A stretch of DNA of 64,000 bases from Humibacillus xanthopallidus (GTDB lineage Bacteria > Actinomycetota > Actinomycetes > Actinomycetales > Dermatophilaceae). The stretch covers positions 421,676-485,675 of the forward strand of contig NZ_VFPM01000004.1 of the NCBI RefSeq assembly GCF_006716675.1, read 5' to 3'. The notes beneath the pieces were generated by a model. It did not search any database. It was not told where the DNA came from and was given only the letters and a program-made list of their open reading frames with translations. Made by a program: the position numbers and the translations under genes. Below, piece after piece: positions 55,454-64,000 of the stretch (position 1 is its first letter; every line of letters starts with the position of its first letter).

Positions 55454-55765
55454 TCAGCTCGAGAAGAAGAGGCCGGCCATGCCCTTCTTGCGGTACTTCT
55501 TGCCGCCGTGGTGGCCCCACGACGGACCGCCGTACTGCTGCGGCGGCGGGTGCGCCACGAAGCGGGCCTCCAGCTGCGACAGGTGCTCGAACTCGCCGAA
55601 GTCGAGGAAGATGCCCCGGCACTGGTCGCACTGCTCGACGTGGACGCCGTTGCGGTCATAGGTGCGCATCGCGCCCCGGCACTTCGGGCAGATGAATCCC
55701 TGCGGCTGGTACGCGGCTGCCCCGGTGGCGTCCTGGTGCGGGAAGGGCGGCGGTTGCTGGCTCAT
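55454..55765 (-). CDS. Zinc-ribbon (TFIIB-type) protein
   Basis: This 103-residue protein carries one zinc ribbon of the zf-TFIIB type: FICPKCRGAMRTYDRNGVHVEQCDQCRGIFLDFGEFEHL (four Cys at residues 26, 29, 46 and 49). A basic, Pro/Gly/His-rich tail (PPPQQYGGPSWGHHGGKKYRKKG) follows. Function is unknown. ATG at 55765 is chosen. It follows the phosphotransferase gene by ten bases on the same strand. Confidence 0.9.
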   Translation of the reverse strand: MSQQPPPFPHQDATGAAAYQPQGFICPKCRGAMRTYDRNGVHVEQCDQCRGIFLDFGEFEHLSQLEARFVAHPPPQQYGGPSWGHHGGKKYRKKGMAGLFFSS

Positions 55766-55775
55766 GGGGCCATCC

Positions 55776-56699
55776 TCACATCCGGGCGCAAGCCTGCAAC
55801 AGGGCTGATGCTGAGATCTCACTGGATGCCGGCTGGATGGCGAGCTCGCGCACCGCGGCGACGAAGACGGCACACCGGGCAGGCAGGTCGAGGCGTGGCC
55901 ACGGGTCGCTGTCGTGGGGGATGCCCGGGCCGCCGGCGGCGCGGTACGCGTCGATGAAGGTGCCCCAGTCCTCGTCGTCGAGCAGCCCCGCGGCCCAGAA
56001 GCCGGCCGGCCGGCCGAGGTCCCATGCGGGGTCCCCGAGCCCGACGTCGTCGATGTCGAGCAACCGCCAGCCGTCGCCGTCGTGCGCCAGCTGGCCGAGG
56101 TGCCAGTCGCCGTGGACCAGCGACCCGCGGCGTGAGTCTCCGGGCTGCGCGCCATCCCTGCGCTGCGCCACCAGCTGTGCTGCCAGCTGTGCTGCCAGCG
56201 GTGCGCCCACCGTCGACAGCAGGTGCCGGACGTCGTCACCGATGCCTAGGTCGGCGACCCGCGCCAGCGCTCGGTCGACCCTGTCGCCCCCGCCGTGCGC
56301 GCCGAGCCGTGCGGTCACCGCGTCCACCGGCGTGCGGTGCAGGCGGGCGAGGAGTTCGCCGGCCGCCGCCCACGGCAGATCGCCGTCGTCCGGACCCAGC
56401 ACGTCGACGCGGGGCCAGGCCGTGACGAGACGGCCGCTCGCCGGGTCCGTCACAGGCCTGCTCGACAACGGGGGCACGACGAGACCACGGGCAGCCAGCT
56501 GCCCCGAGGCCGCGAGCCGACGTGACAGGGCGGCGGCATCCGTCCGCAGGTGGTGGACCTTCACGACGACGTCCCCGACGTGGACGACGAGCGCACCGGA
56601 CGGGGTGTGGACCCGTCGGACCGGCGACCCGTCGCGGACCCCGCGGCTCAGCCTGGCGGCATACGCCCTGAGCCACGCGTCGGAGGGTTCGGCCGTCAC
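55776..56699 (-). CDS. Phosphotransferase (aminoglycoside-phosphotransferase fold)
   Basis: This 307-residue kinase-like protein has an APH fold: a beta-rich N-lobe with GDVVVKVHHLRTDAAALSRRL, the catalytic loop GSLVHGDWHLGQLAHDG (Brenner-like HGD) and the metal motif LLDIDDVGLGDPAWDLGRPAGFWAAG. The substrate is unknown; maltokinases and small-sugar kinases share the fold. A Gln-Leu-Ala repeat (AAQLAAQLVAQ) lies before the catalytic loop. The GTG at 56699 overlaps the epimerase stop. Confidence 0.88.
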   Translation of the reverse strand: MTAEPSDAWLRAYAARLSRGVRDGSPVRRVHTPSGALVVHVGDVVVKVHHLRTDAAALSRRLAASGQLAARGLVVPPLSSRPVTDPASGRLVTAWPRVDVLGPDDGDLPWAAAGELLARLHRTPVDAVTARLGAHGGGDRVDRALARVADLGIGDDVRHLLSTVGAPLAAQLAAQLVAQRRDGAQPGDSRRGSLVHGDWHLGQLAHDGDGWRLLDIDDVGLGDPAWDLGRPAGFWAAGLLDDEDWGTFIDAYRAAGGPGIPHDSDPWPRLDLPARCAVFVAAVRELAIQPASSEISASALLQACARM

Positions 56700-57736
56700 C
56701 CGGGGATTGTCGCCGACGCAGCCGGGCGATAGCGCTCGTCGAGGTGACCGGCGTCGACGAGCCAGGTGATCGTGTCGCGGATCGTGTCGTCCCACGCGCG
56801 CGGCTGCAGGTGGAGCTCCGTGCGGGCCGGGCTGTCGTCGAGCCGCGTGTCGCGGATCGTGATCTCGACGCCCTCACGGTCGGCCGGATAGTGCCACGAC
56901 GCCGGGAGGCGAGCGTTCACGGCATCGATCGGTGCCGTCGCCTGTGCGGCGATGGCCTTGGGCAGGGTGAGGTGAGGGCGCCTGCGGGCGATCGCCCGCT
57001 CGACCGCGCCGAACAGCTCCCTGCCGCCGACGTGGTGACCCGGCACGACGAAGCGGCGCGGCCCGCGCCCCGCCTCGATGACGCCGACCACGGTGGCGGC
57101 CACGTCGCGCACGTCGACGCAGTGGTAGCCCCCGGCGGGCCACACCGGCAGGCGACCTCGCACGACAGCCACGAGACGGGCGGCCTGGTCGCCGAGATGG
57201 GGGTCGTACGGGCCGTAGACGCCCCCGGGATAGACCGACACGACGGGCGAGCCGGTCTCCTGCAGGCGGCGGGCGACCCGCTCGGACTCGGTCTTCGACG
57301 CCGCGTAGGGCATCTCCAGGTCGCCGAGGGGCAGGTCCGGACCGCTGGGACCGCGCCGCGTCAGCGCGACCGTGGACGATATGTGCACCACGGGGTCGCA
57401 CCCGGCCGCGACGGCACGGCCGAGCACAGCCTCGGTGGCGGCCAGGTTGGTGGCCGTCACCTCGGCAGCCCGTCGGGGGTCCACCGAGAAGACGGCCGCG
57501 GCGTGCACGACGGCGTCGCAGCCGTCGAGGGCCTGGCTGATGAGCGCCTCGTCGCGCACGTCGCCCACCACGACGTCATCGGGCGGGACCGCGTCCGCGA
57601 GGCCGTGTGGCGCGAGCGCCGACTGCACGCGCTCGGGTCGGCGCGCGAGCAGTCGCACCTCGTGGCCGGCCGCCAGCAGGCCGACGACGACGTGCGACCC
57701 GACGAAACCGGTGCCTCCGGTGACCATCACCTTCAC
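56696..57736 (-). CDS. NAD-dependent epimerase/dehydratase (extended SDR)
   Basis: This 346-residue Rossmann-fold enzyme has VMVTGGTGFVGSHVVVGLLAAGHEVRLLARRP at the N-terminus, DAVVHAAAVFSVDP, the Tyr-Lys pair in MPYAASKTESERVARRL, and the C-terminal PGGVYGPYDPHLG region. It acts on a dihydroflavonol-reductase-like or sugar-type substrate, not known. The GTG at 57736 is taken as start; an ATG at 57727 is a nearby alternative. Its stop overlaps the phosphotransferase start, so the two genes are coupled. Confidence 0.92.
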   Translation of the reverse strand: MKVMVTGGTGFVGSHVVVGLLAAGHEVRLLARRPERVQSALAPHGLADAVPPDDVVVGDVRDEALISQALDGCDAVVHAAAVFSVDPRRAAEVTATNLAATEAVLGRAVAAGCDPVVHISSTVALTRRGPSGPDLPLGDLEMPYAASKTESERVARRLQETGSPVVSVYPGGVYGPYDPHLGDQAARLVAVVRGRLPVWPAGGYHCVDVRDVAATVVGVIEAGRGPRRFVVPGHHVGGRELFGAVERAIARRRPHLTLPKAIAAQATAPIDAVNARLPASWHYPADREGVEITIRDTRLDDSPARTELHLQPRAWDDTIRDTITWLVDAGHLDERYRPAASATIPG

Positions 57737-57865
57737 CGTCCCAGTGTCCGGTGCACTGACGGGTCGCGCAGGACTATCGGCGAAGAGCGCTGCCGTTCGC
57801 CGAACCGTCGCGACGAGACCGGCAGCTACGGACCGCTCCTCAGTCTTCGCTGGTAAGACAGGGGG

Positions 57866-58596
57866 ATGGGAACGATGATCGAGCTGCCCCAGCATGACCT
57901 GACCGCCTACCGCGCCGACCCGCCCGGCGAGGTGCGCGGGGCCGTCGTCGTCATCCAGGAGATCTGGGGTCTGGCCGACCACATCAAGGACGTCGCGGAC
58001 CGCTTCGCGGCAGAGGGCTACCTCGCGGTCGCCCCCGACCTGCTCGGGCACATCGGCCTCACGCCGGAGGTCGGCGCCGAGCTGCAGCAGCTGATGGCAG
58101 CCGACGAGGCGACGCGCACGGCGGCCCAGCCGCGCATGCGGGAGGCGCTGGGTGGTGCCCGGTCGCCGGAGTTCGCCGCCTGGGCGGTGCCGGCGCTGCG
58201 GTCCGTCGTCGACCTGCTCCTCGAACAGCCCGGGGTCGACGGCTCGGTGGGGGTCGTCGGTTTCTGCTTCGGCGGCTCCTACAGCTACGCACTCGCACTC
58301 GCCGAGCCCCGGCTCCGCGCCGCCGTCGCCTTCTACGGCGGCTTCCCCGAGACCGGTGACCCCGCCACGATCAGCTGCCCCGTCCTCGCGTTCTACGGCG
58401 AGGAGGACCACGGCATCACCGACGGCGTGCCGGAGCTCGAGCAGCGCATGGCCGATGCCGGTGTCGACTTCACGGCGCGCGTCTACCACGAGGTCGGGCA
58501 CGCCTTCTTCAACGACACCTCGCCCTCGCGCTACGACGCGGAGGCGGCCGGCGACGCCTGGCAGCGCACACTCGACTTCTTCGGACGTCACCTCTG

Positions 58597-58597
<1 letters not shown>
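57866..58597 (+). CDS. Dienelactone hydrolase family protein
   Basis: This 243-residue hydrolase has the DLH pattern: GAVVVIQEIWGLADHIKDVADRFAAEGY, the Cys nucleophile in GVVGFCFGGSYSYALAL, FYGEEDHGITDGV with the Asp and YHEVGHAFFND with the catalytic His. It opens lactones or cleaves esters in the cytoplasm. ATG at 57866 lies behind GGGGG; another ATG is nine bases later. Its stop overlaps the start of the PhoD-like gene (TGATG), so they are coupled. Confidence 0.93.
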
Positions 58598-60399
<1,802 letters not shown>

Positions 60400-60406
60400 T
60401 GCCGGG

Positions 60407-61252
60407 GTGACACCGACCGCGCCCGTGGCCCGCCGCCTCGAGATCGCCCGTCGCGCAGCGCGCGCCTACCGGGCCGACGCCGCCGTCGCCGCCGTCCTCG
60501 TCGCCGGCTCGGTCGCTCGCGGCCTCGCCGACGACGCCTCGGACGTCGAGCTCGACGTCTACTGGTCGCGGCCACCGAGCATCCGGCAGAGACGCGCCGC
60601 CGTCGAGGGAGCCGGCTGGCAACGGGTCTACGCCGAGGAGGACGAGCACGAGTGGGCCGACGGGCTCATGGTCGACGGCGTCAAGATCGATGTCAGCGGT
60701 TTCGTGACGACGACGATCGACGACTACCTCGACCGGGCCGCCCGCGGCGACACGGAGGCCGAGCTCCAGGTGCGCATCACTGCCCTGCTCGACGGAGTCA
60801 CCCTGCACGGCGAGCCGGTCCTCGACGCCTGGCGCTCGCGGTGCCGGCCCTACCCCGAGCCGCTCGCGCGGGCCATGGTCGAGCAGGGCCTCGACCTGCG
60901 CCCGCAGGAGCGACTCGAGATGCTCGCCGCCCGTGACGACGTCGTGCTCCTCCACCGTGACCTCGTCGACGGTGTGCAGGGCGTGCTCGACGCCCTCTTC
61001 GGCGCCAACCGGGTCTACGCGCCCCACCCTTTCCACAAGTGGCTCACGTGGGAGGCCACCCTGCTGGCCCAGCGCCCCGACGATCTCGAGGAGCGCATCC
61101 GGTCCCTCCTCGCTGCGACGCCGGCCGAGGCCGCAGCGATGATGGGGGCCCTCGTCCACGACACCTTCGAGCTCGCGGAGCGGCTCGTTCCCGGCGCCGA
61201 CCTCGGGCCTCTGCGGGCGGCATACGACCTGCGGCGCGTGACCGGCAGCTAG
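60407..61252 (+). CDS. Nucleotidyltransferase-fold protein (DUF4037-like)
   Basis: This 281-residue protein starts with a minimal nucleotidyltransferase motif: AAVLVAGSVARGLADDASDVELDVYW (GS and D-x-D/E ligands), followed by VDGVKIDVSGFV. The helical C-terminal half (about residues 130-270) resembles DUF4037-type proteins (AMVEQGLDLRPQERLEML, HPFHKWLTWEATLLAQRP). The GTG at 60407 is chosen as start. The substrate and role are unknown; some relatives are antibiotic- or tRNA-modifying nucleotidyltransferases. Confidence 0.82.
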   Translation: MTPTAPVARRLEIARRAARAYRADAAVAAVLVAGSVARGLADDASDVELDVYWSRPPSIRQRRAAVEGAGWQRVYAEEDEHEWADGLMVDGVKIDVSGFVTTTIDDYLDRAARGDTEAELQVRITALLDGVTLHGEPVLDAWRSRCRPYPEPLARAMVEQGLDLRPQERLEMLAARDDVVLLHRDLVDGVQGVLDALFGANRVYAPHPFHKWLTWEATLLAQRPDDLEERIRSLLAATPAEAAAMMGALVHDTFELAERLVPGADLGPLRAAYDLRRVTGS

Positions 61253-61259
61253 CGCCCGC

Positions 61260-62459
61260 TCACGAGGCGGAGGGGGCGCGCCGCCACCGGTTGGGCGCGG
61301 CCGGCACAGCAGGTATGCCGTGTGGCTCCTCGAGCGCCTCGGGCTCGTCACGCTCGAGGGCGTTCTCGGGGTCGAGGGGGCTGAGGCTGCCGAGGCTCTC
61401 AGCGACGACGACGGCGTCGTCACCGGGCCTCAGGCGGAAGTCGGTCTTGGGGTTGGTGACGGTCATGCCGTCGCGCACGACGGCGAGCAGCGTGGCCTCG
61501 TGCTCCTGGCGGAGCCGGGCCGAGAGCTCGTCGGTCGTGAGGTCGACGTAGTCGTCGGGCAGAGCGACCCGGTAGAGCTCCGAGCCGTCGCCCCCCGAGA
61601 CGATGTCGGTGACGAGCTCGGCGAGGCCCGGGTAGAGCGCCGAGCGTGCGAGCAGCCGCGAGGCGAGGGTCGAGGTCACGAGGATCTCGTCGGCGTGGGC
61701 GCGCTCGAAGTGCTCGACGTGCTTGGGGTTGTTGACCTCGACGACCGTGCGCACCGCGGGGGCCAGCGACTCGATGGCGAGCACGGCGAGGATCGAGCGC
61801 ATGTCGGCCTCGTTGCTGCCGTCCGCCGGGAAGACGATGGCGGCACTGGCCTGCTCGATGCCCGCGCGCTCGAGGTCGTGGGCGTTCGTCACGTCGCCGC
61901 GCACGAAGTAGACGCCCATCCCGGCCGGGTTGGACTCGGCGTCGTGGACGAGCACGATCTTCGAGGTGAACTCGTCGCCCCGCAGCTCCTCGATGAGCTC
62001 GCGCGCGGTGGCGTTCCAGCCGCACACGACGATGTGGTTCTCGTAGCCGGCAGCACCCATGCCCTGGCCCTCCTTGAGCAGGTAGTCGATGACGAAGCCG
62101 ACGAGGGCCGCCGTGAGCGCGGCGACGATCGCCACGCCGAAGAAGGCGAGCAGCCAGCCGATGACGAAGCCCGGCGCCGAGTTCACGTAGCTCGGGTCGC
62201 CCGAGCCGATGACGGTGGTCACCGCCCAGTAGAAGGAGTCGCCGAGGCCGTGGAGCGAGCGCTTCTCGACCTCGAAGACCGTGACGAGGAACGCCGCGAC
62301 GAAGACGAACGCGATGACGGCCAGCAGCAGGGTGCGGAAGAAGTGGAGGTCGACGTCGCCGCTGATCCGCCTGAGGTGGAAGGTGATCCGCTTGACGATC
62401 GGCAGCGCGGTGAGGGGTCGGAAGGGCGCGGCGACAACCCGCTTCACCGCTGCACGCAT
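61260..62459 (-). CDS. Ion channel with TrkA-N/RCK domains
   Basis: This 399-residue protein resembles a prokaryotic K+ channel. It has two membrane helices (LHFFRTLLLAVIAFVFVAAFLV and GWLLAFFGVAIVAALTAALVGF) around a pore loop whose filter reads TTVIGSGDPSYV instead of the canonical TVGYGD. An RCK/TrkA-N domain follows (ENHIVVCGWNATARELIEELRG, then VYFVRGDVTNAHDLERAGIEQA), ending with a TrkA-C-like domain (TDFRLRPGDDAVVVAESL). It may control potassium or another cation in response to NAD(H) or Ca2+. The ATG at 62459 is chosen. Confidence 0.9.
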   Translation of the reverse strand: MRAAVKRVVAAPFRPLTALPIVKRITFHLRRISGDVDLHFFRTLLLAVIAFVFVAAFLVTVFEVEKRSLHGLGDSFYWAVTTVIGSGDPSYVNSAPGFVIGWLLAFFGVAIVAALTAALVGFVIDYLLKEGQGMGAAGYENHIVVCGWNATARELIEELRGDEFTSKIVLVHDAESNPAGMGVYFVRGDVTNAHDLERAGIEQASAAIVFPADGSNEADMRSILAVLAIESLAPAVRTVVEVNNPKHVEHFERAHADEILVTSTLASRLLARSALYPGLAELVTDIVSGGDGSELYRVALPDDYVDLTTDELSARLRQEHEATLLAVVRDGMTVTNPKTDFRLRPGDDAVVVAESLGSLSPLDPENALERDEPEALEEPHGIPAVPAAPNRWRRAPSAS

Positions 62460-62753
62460 GAGACCCCCCGTCCGACGACGCGCGGGCCAACCCGCAGGAC
62501 TCCTCAGACATGGTCTCGCGAGCGGCCGCGCGGCGCAGCGGAATCCGCGACGGTATTCACGCGCCGGATGGAGCGAATCGCCGTGAAGCGGGCGTTCTGA
62601 CCGTTTCCTCCTGTCAGCGGCTGGAGGCACAGGCAGCGGGGACGCCGCTCAGCGGCGCCGCCGGGGTCTCATGCCAAGCGGCGGCGTCGCTGCGGTCGCG
62701 CGGGCCTGTCGGTGTGCCGGTGCGCCGGCTGGTGTGCCGGCCGGCGTCGCCGG
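62460..62753. other. Gene-free stretch between channel gene and 2TM gene
   Basis: This 294-bp region lies between two leftward genes. No coding region with a convincing start or recognisable product is seen on either strand. It contains several short direct repeats of GGTGTGCCGG / GTGTGCCGGC in its right part and presumably the channel promoter. I see nothing else. Confidence 0.6.
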
Positions 62754-63065
62754 TCAGGAGTGCCGCATCCGCAGGCGGTTCATCTCGGCCTCGACCTCGG
62801 CCGGCCCCGGCTCCGGGCTGAGGACGTCCCAGACGTTGAAGGCCAAGCCGATGCCCCAGCCGAGCAGGATGAAGATGGGCCAGAAGAAGCCCGCTCCGCT
62901 CACCCACCAGATGCCGACGAGCAGGAGGTTGACCATCACGTAGGCGATGGCGTGAGCCTGCAGGTCCCGCTTCGCCTTGAGGTGCTTGAGTGCCAGCGCG
63001 CGGAGGTCGTCATCCACCCGGTCCGGTGGGACCTCGGCGCCTGGCGGCACGATCGGGTTGCTCAT
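62754..63065 (-). CDS. 2TM domain protein
   Basis: This 103-residue protein has a charged N-terminal half (DDDLRALALKHLKAKRDLQAHAI) and two membrane helices, AYVMVNLLLVGIWWVSG and FWPIFILLGWGIGLAFNVWDVL, the pattern of the 2TM domain family, with a Glu-rich tail. GGGAG stands upstream of the ATG. A DosR-like box lies about 50 bp upstream. Function is unknown. Confidence 0.88.
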   Translation of the reverse strand: MSNPIVPPGAEVPPDRVDDDLRALALKHLKAKRDLQAHAIAYVMVNLLLVGIWWVSGAGFFWPIFILLGWGIGLAFNVWDVLSPEPGPAEVEAEMNRLRMRHS

Positions 63066-63116
63066 CGTGATCTCCCTTCCACCTCCAGCGTGCGACGCGC
63101 GCACCGGGTCGCGGCA

Positions 63117-63130
63117 GGGCCGTTGGTCCT
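63117..63130. promoter_or_regulatory. Candidate DosR-like box upstream of the 2TM gene
   Basis: GGGCCGTTGGTCCT agrees with the DosR core (GGGACTWWAGTCCC) at about 10 of 14 positions and is a near-palindrome. It lies about 50 bp upstream of the 2TM-protein start, in the region between this gene and dnaK. Weaker evidence than the two sites in the island, as there is no adjacent regulator. Confidence 0.35.
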
Positions 63131-63224
63131 GCCATCCGAGGCATCCCGAGGCATCCCGAGGCCGTCGACGCGCGCGAGCGCCATCGACCCCGAGGTGGTG
63201 GGGAACAATCGAGCTGCACCCAGA

Positions 63225-63245
63225 GTTGAGTCGAGTGAACGCAAG
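63225..63245. promoter_or_regulatory. HAIR element (HspR operator)
   Basis: GTTGAGT-CGAGTGA-ACGCAAG matches the HAIR consensus CTTGAGT-N7-ACTCAAG at 12 of 14 specified positions. HspR represses dnaK operons in actinobacteria through such sites. It lies 16 bp before the -35 box of the dnaK promoter. Confidence 0.8.
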
Positions 63246-63261
63246 ATTTGCGAGTCCGGCT

Positions 63262-63290
63262 TTGACAATCGCTGGCCGGGCGCGCAGATT
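63262..63290 (+). promoter_or_regulatory. Predicted dnaK promoter (-35/-10)
   Basis: A perfect -35 TTGACA (63262-63267), a 17-bp spacer and CAGATT (63285-63290) as a -10 form a housekeeping-type promoter about 50 bp before the dnaK start. The HAIR element lies just upstream. Confidence 0.7.
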
Positions 63291-63340
63291 TGCTCCGAAG
63301 CCCCATCTCAACAGCACCATCACGCAACGAGGAGTCACCC

Positions 63341-64000
63341 ATGGCACGTGCGGTCGGAATCGACCTCGGTACCACCAACTCGGCAGTCTCCGTCCTGGAG
63401 GGCGGCGAGCCGAGCATCATCGCGAACGCCGAGGGCGGGCGCACGACGCCCTCCGTCGTCGCGTTCTCCAAGAACGGCGAGGTCCTCGTCGGTGAGGTCG
63501 CCAAGCGCCAGGCCGTCACCAACGTCGACCGGACGATTCGCTCGGTCAAGCGCCACATGGGCACGAGCTGGAAGTCGCCCGAGATCGACGGCAAGACCTA
63601 CACGGCCCAGGAGATCAGCGCCCGCATCCTCCAGAAGCTCAAGCGCGACGCCGAGGCCTACCTCGGCGAGACCGTCACCGACGCGGTCATCACCGTGCCC
63701 GCCTACTTCGACGACGCCGAGCGCCAGGCCACCAAGGAGGCCGGTGAGATCGCCGGGCTCAACGTCCTGCGCATCGTCAACGAGCCGACCGCCGCGGCGC
63801 TCGCCTACGGCCTCGACAAGGGCAAGGAGGACGAGCTCATCCTCGTCTTCGACCTCGGTGGCGGCACGTTCGACGTGTCCCTCTCGAGGTGGGCAAGGAC
63901 GCCGAGGACGGCTTCGCGACGATCCAGGTGCGCGCGACCAACGGTGACAACCACCTCGGTGGCGACGACTGGGACGACATGCTCGTCCAGCACCCATCAC
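63341..64000 (+). CDS. dnaK: Chaperone DnaK (Hsp70), N-terminal part, with apparent frameshift
   Basis: This is the first part of Hsp70, the ATP-driven chaperone: MARAVGIDLGTTNSAVSVLEG, TTPSVVAFSKNGEVLVGEVAKRQAV, VTDAVITVPAYFDDAERQATKEAG, RIVNEPTAAALAYGLDKG and VFDLGGGTFDVSL. GAGGAG precedes the ATG. At about 63883 the reading frame breaks: CTCTCGAGGTGGGC would read CTC-CTC-GAG-GTG-GGC if one C were added, and the continuation (KDAEDGFATIQVRATNGDNHLGGDDWDD) is then correct DnaK. Another missing base seems likely near 63991 (QHPSH instead of QHLIT). An essential gene is unlikely to be broken, so I infer sequence errors near the end of the window. Regulated by HspR through the HAIR site. Confidence 0.93.
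   Translation, partial: MARAVGIDLGTTNSAVSVLEGGEPSIIANAEGGRTTPSVVAFSKNGEVLVGEVAKRQAVTNVDRTIRSVKRHMGTSWKSPEIDGKTYTAQEISARILQKLKRDAEAYLGETVTDAVITVPAYFDDAERQATKEAGEIAGLNVLRIVNEPTAAALAYGLDKGKEDELILVFDLGGGTFDVSLSRWARTPRTASRRSRCARPTVTTTSVATTGTTCSSSTHH

Noticed and set aside
52093..55659. One open frame of nearly 1190 codons on the minus strand
   Set aside because: Only its last 290 codons form a real protein (the alpha/beta hydrolase). The rest lies antisense to the membrane hydrolase gene and has no motifs.

Overview
The window is a very GC-rich (by eye roughly 70-73% G+C), tightly packed actinobacterial chromosome segment. Mycothiol-dependent protein families (Rv2466c-like, maleylpyruvate-isomerase/DinB-like), DUF1918/DUF1876/DUF4235 proteins, an HspR-type HAIR operator in front of dnaK and frequent GTG/TTG starts point to Micrococcales, most likely Intrasporangiaceae (Janibacter/Knoellia/Tetrasphaera-like); the genus is inference. 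No rRNA, tRNA, CRISPR array, integrase, transposase or prophage module was recognised. The dnaK gene at the right edge seems to carry one or two single-base deletions, which suggests low-quality sequence there.

Layout. 1-5.6 kb: end of a histidine-utilisation operon (hutU, an M20 amidohydrolase, hutF, hutI) with a DUF3253 protein and a YbaK deacylase on the other strand. 5.6-14.5 kb: a leftward block with a patatin-like phospholipase translationally coupled to an alpha-dioxygenase/cyclooxygenase-like haem protein, then a large secreted or surface protein with seven Cys-paired repeats coupled to a small unknown protein. 14.5-15.8 kb: a SnoaL-fold protein and a membrane protein. 15.9-30.1 kb: a group resembling a dormancy or hypoxia island: DUF1918, beta-CASP MBL protein, DUF1918-DUF1876 fusion, DosS-like kinase and DosR-like regulator, pyruvate phosphate dikinase, P-type ATPase and DUF4235 protein, with DosR-like boxes in the two divergent promoter regions. 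It is interrupted by a methyltransferase and an ABC-2 exporter with its MerR regulator.

30.1-33.3 kb: a TPP riboswitch followed by an ECF transporter (YkoE-like S component, and one polypeptide fusing both ATPases to EcfT). 33.4-37.5 kb: small lipoproteins, a histidine phosphatase, a tandem array of 53-bp palindromic repeats and an alanine-type aminotransferase. 37.6-42.9 kb: an ABC exporter, a MarR regulator with a 39-bp operator, two mycothiol-linked enzymes, a luciferase-like monooxygenase and OsmC. 43-48.4 kb, leftward: L,D-transpeptidase, thioesterase, TetR regulator, L-lactate dehydrogenase and a class-III aminotransferase. 48.5-62.5 kb: mostly single metabolic genes (FAD oxidoreductase, ComB-like, MmcQ-like, FrnE-like, hydrolases, PhoD-like phosphatase, a TrkA-type channel). 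62.7-64 kb: a 2TM protein and the heat-shock promoter with the start of dnaK.

The items I find most worth following are the phospholipase/alpha-dioxygenase pair (a possible bacterial oxylipin cassette, in which the dioxygenase lacks the expected distal histidine), the DosR-like island, the 53-bp hairpin repeats at two loci, and a strongly over-represented TATGCCG/CGGCATA word scattered through genes and intergenic DNA.
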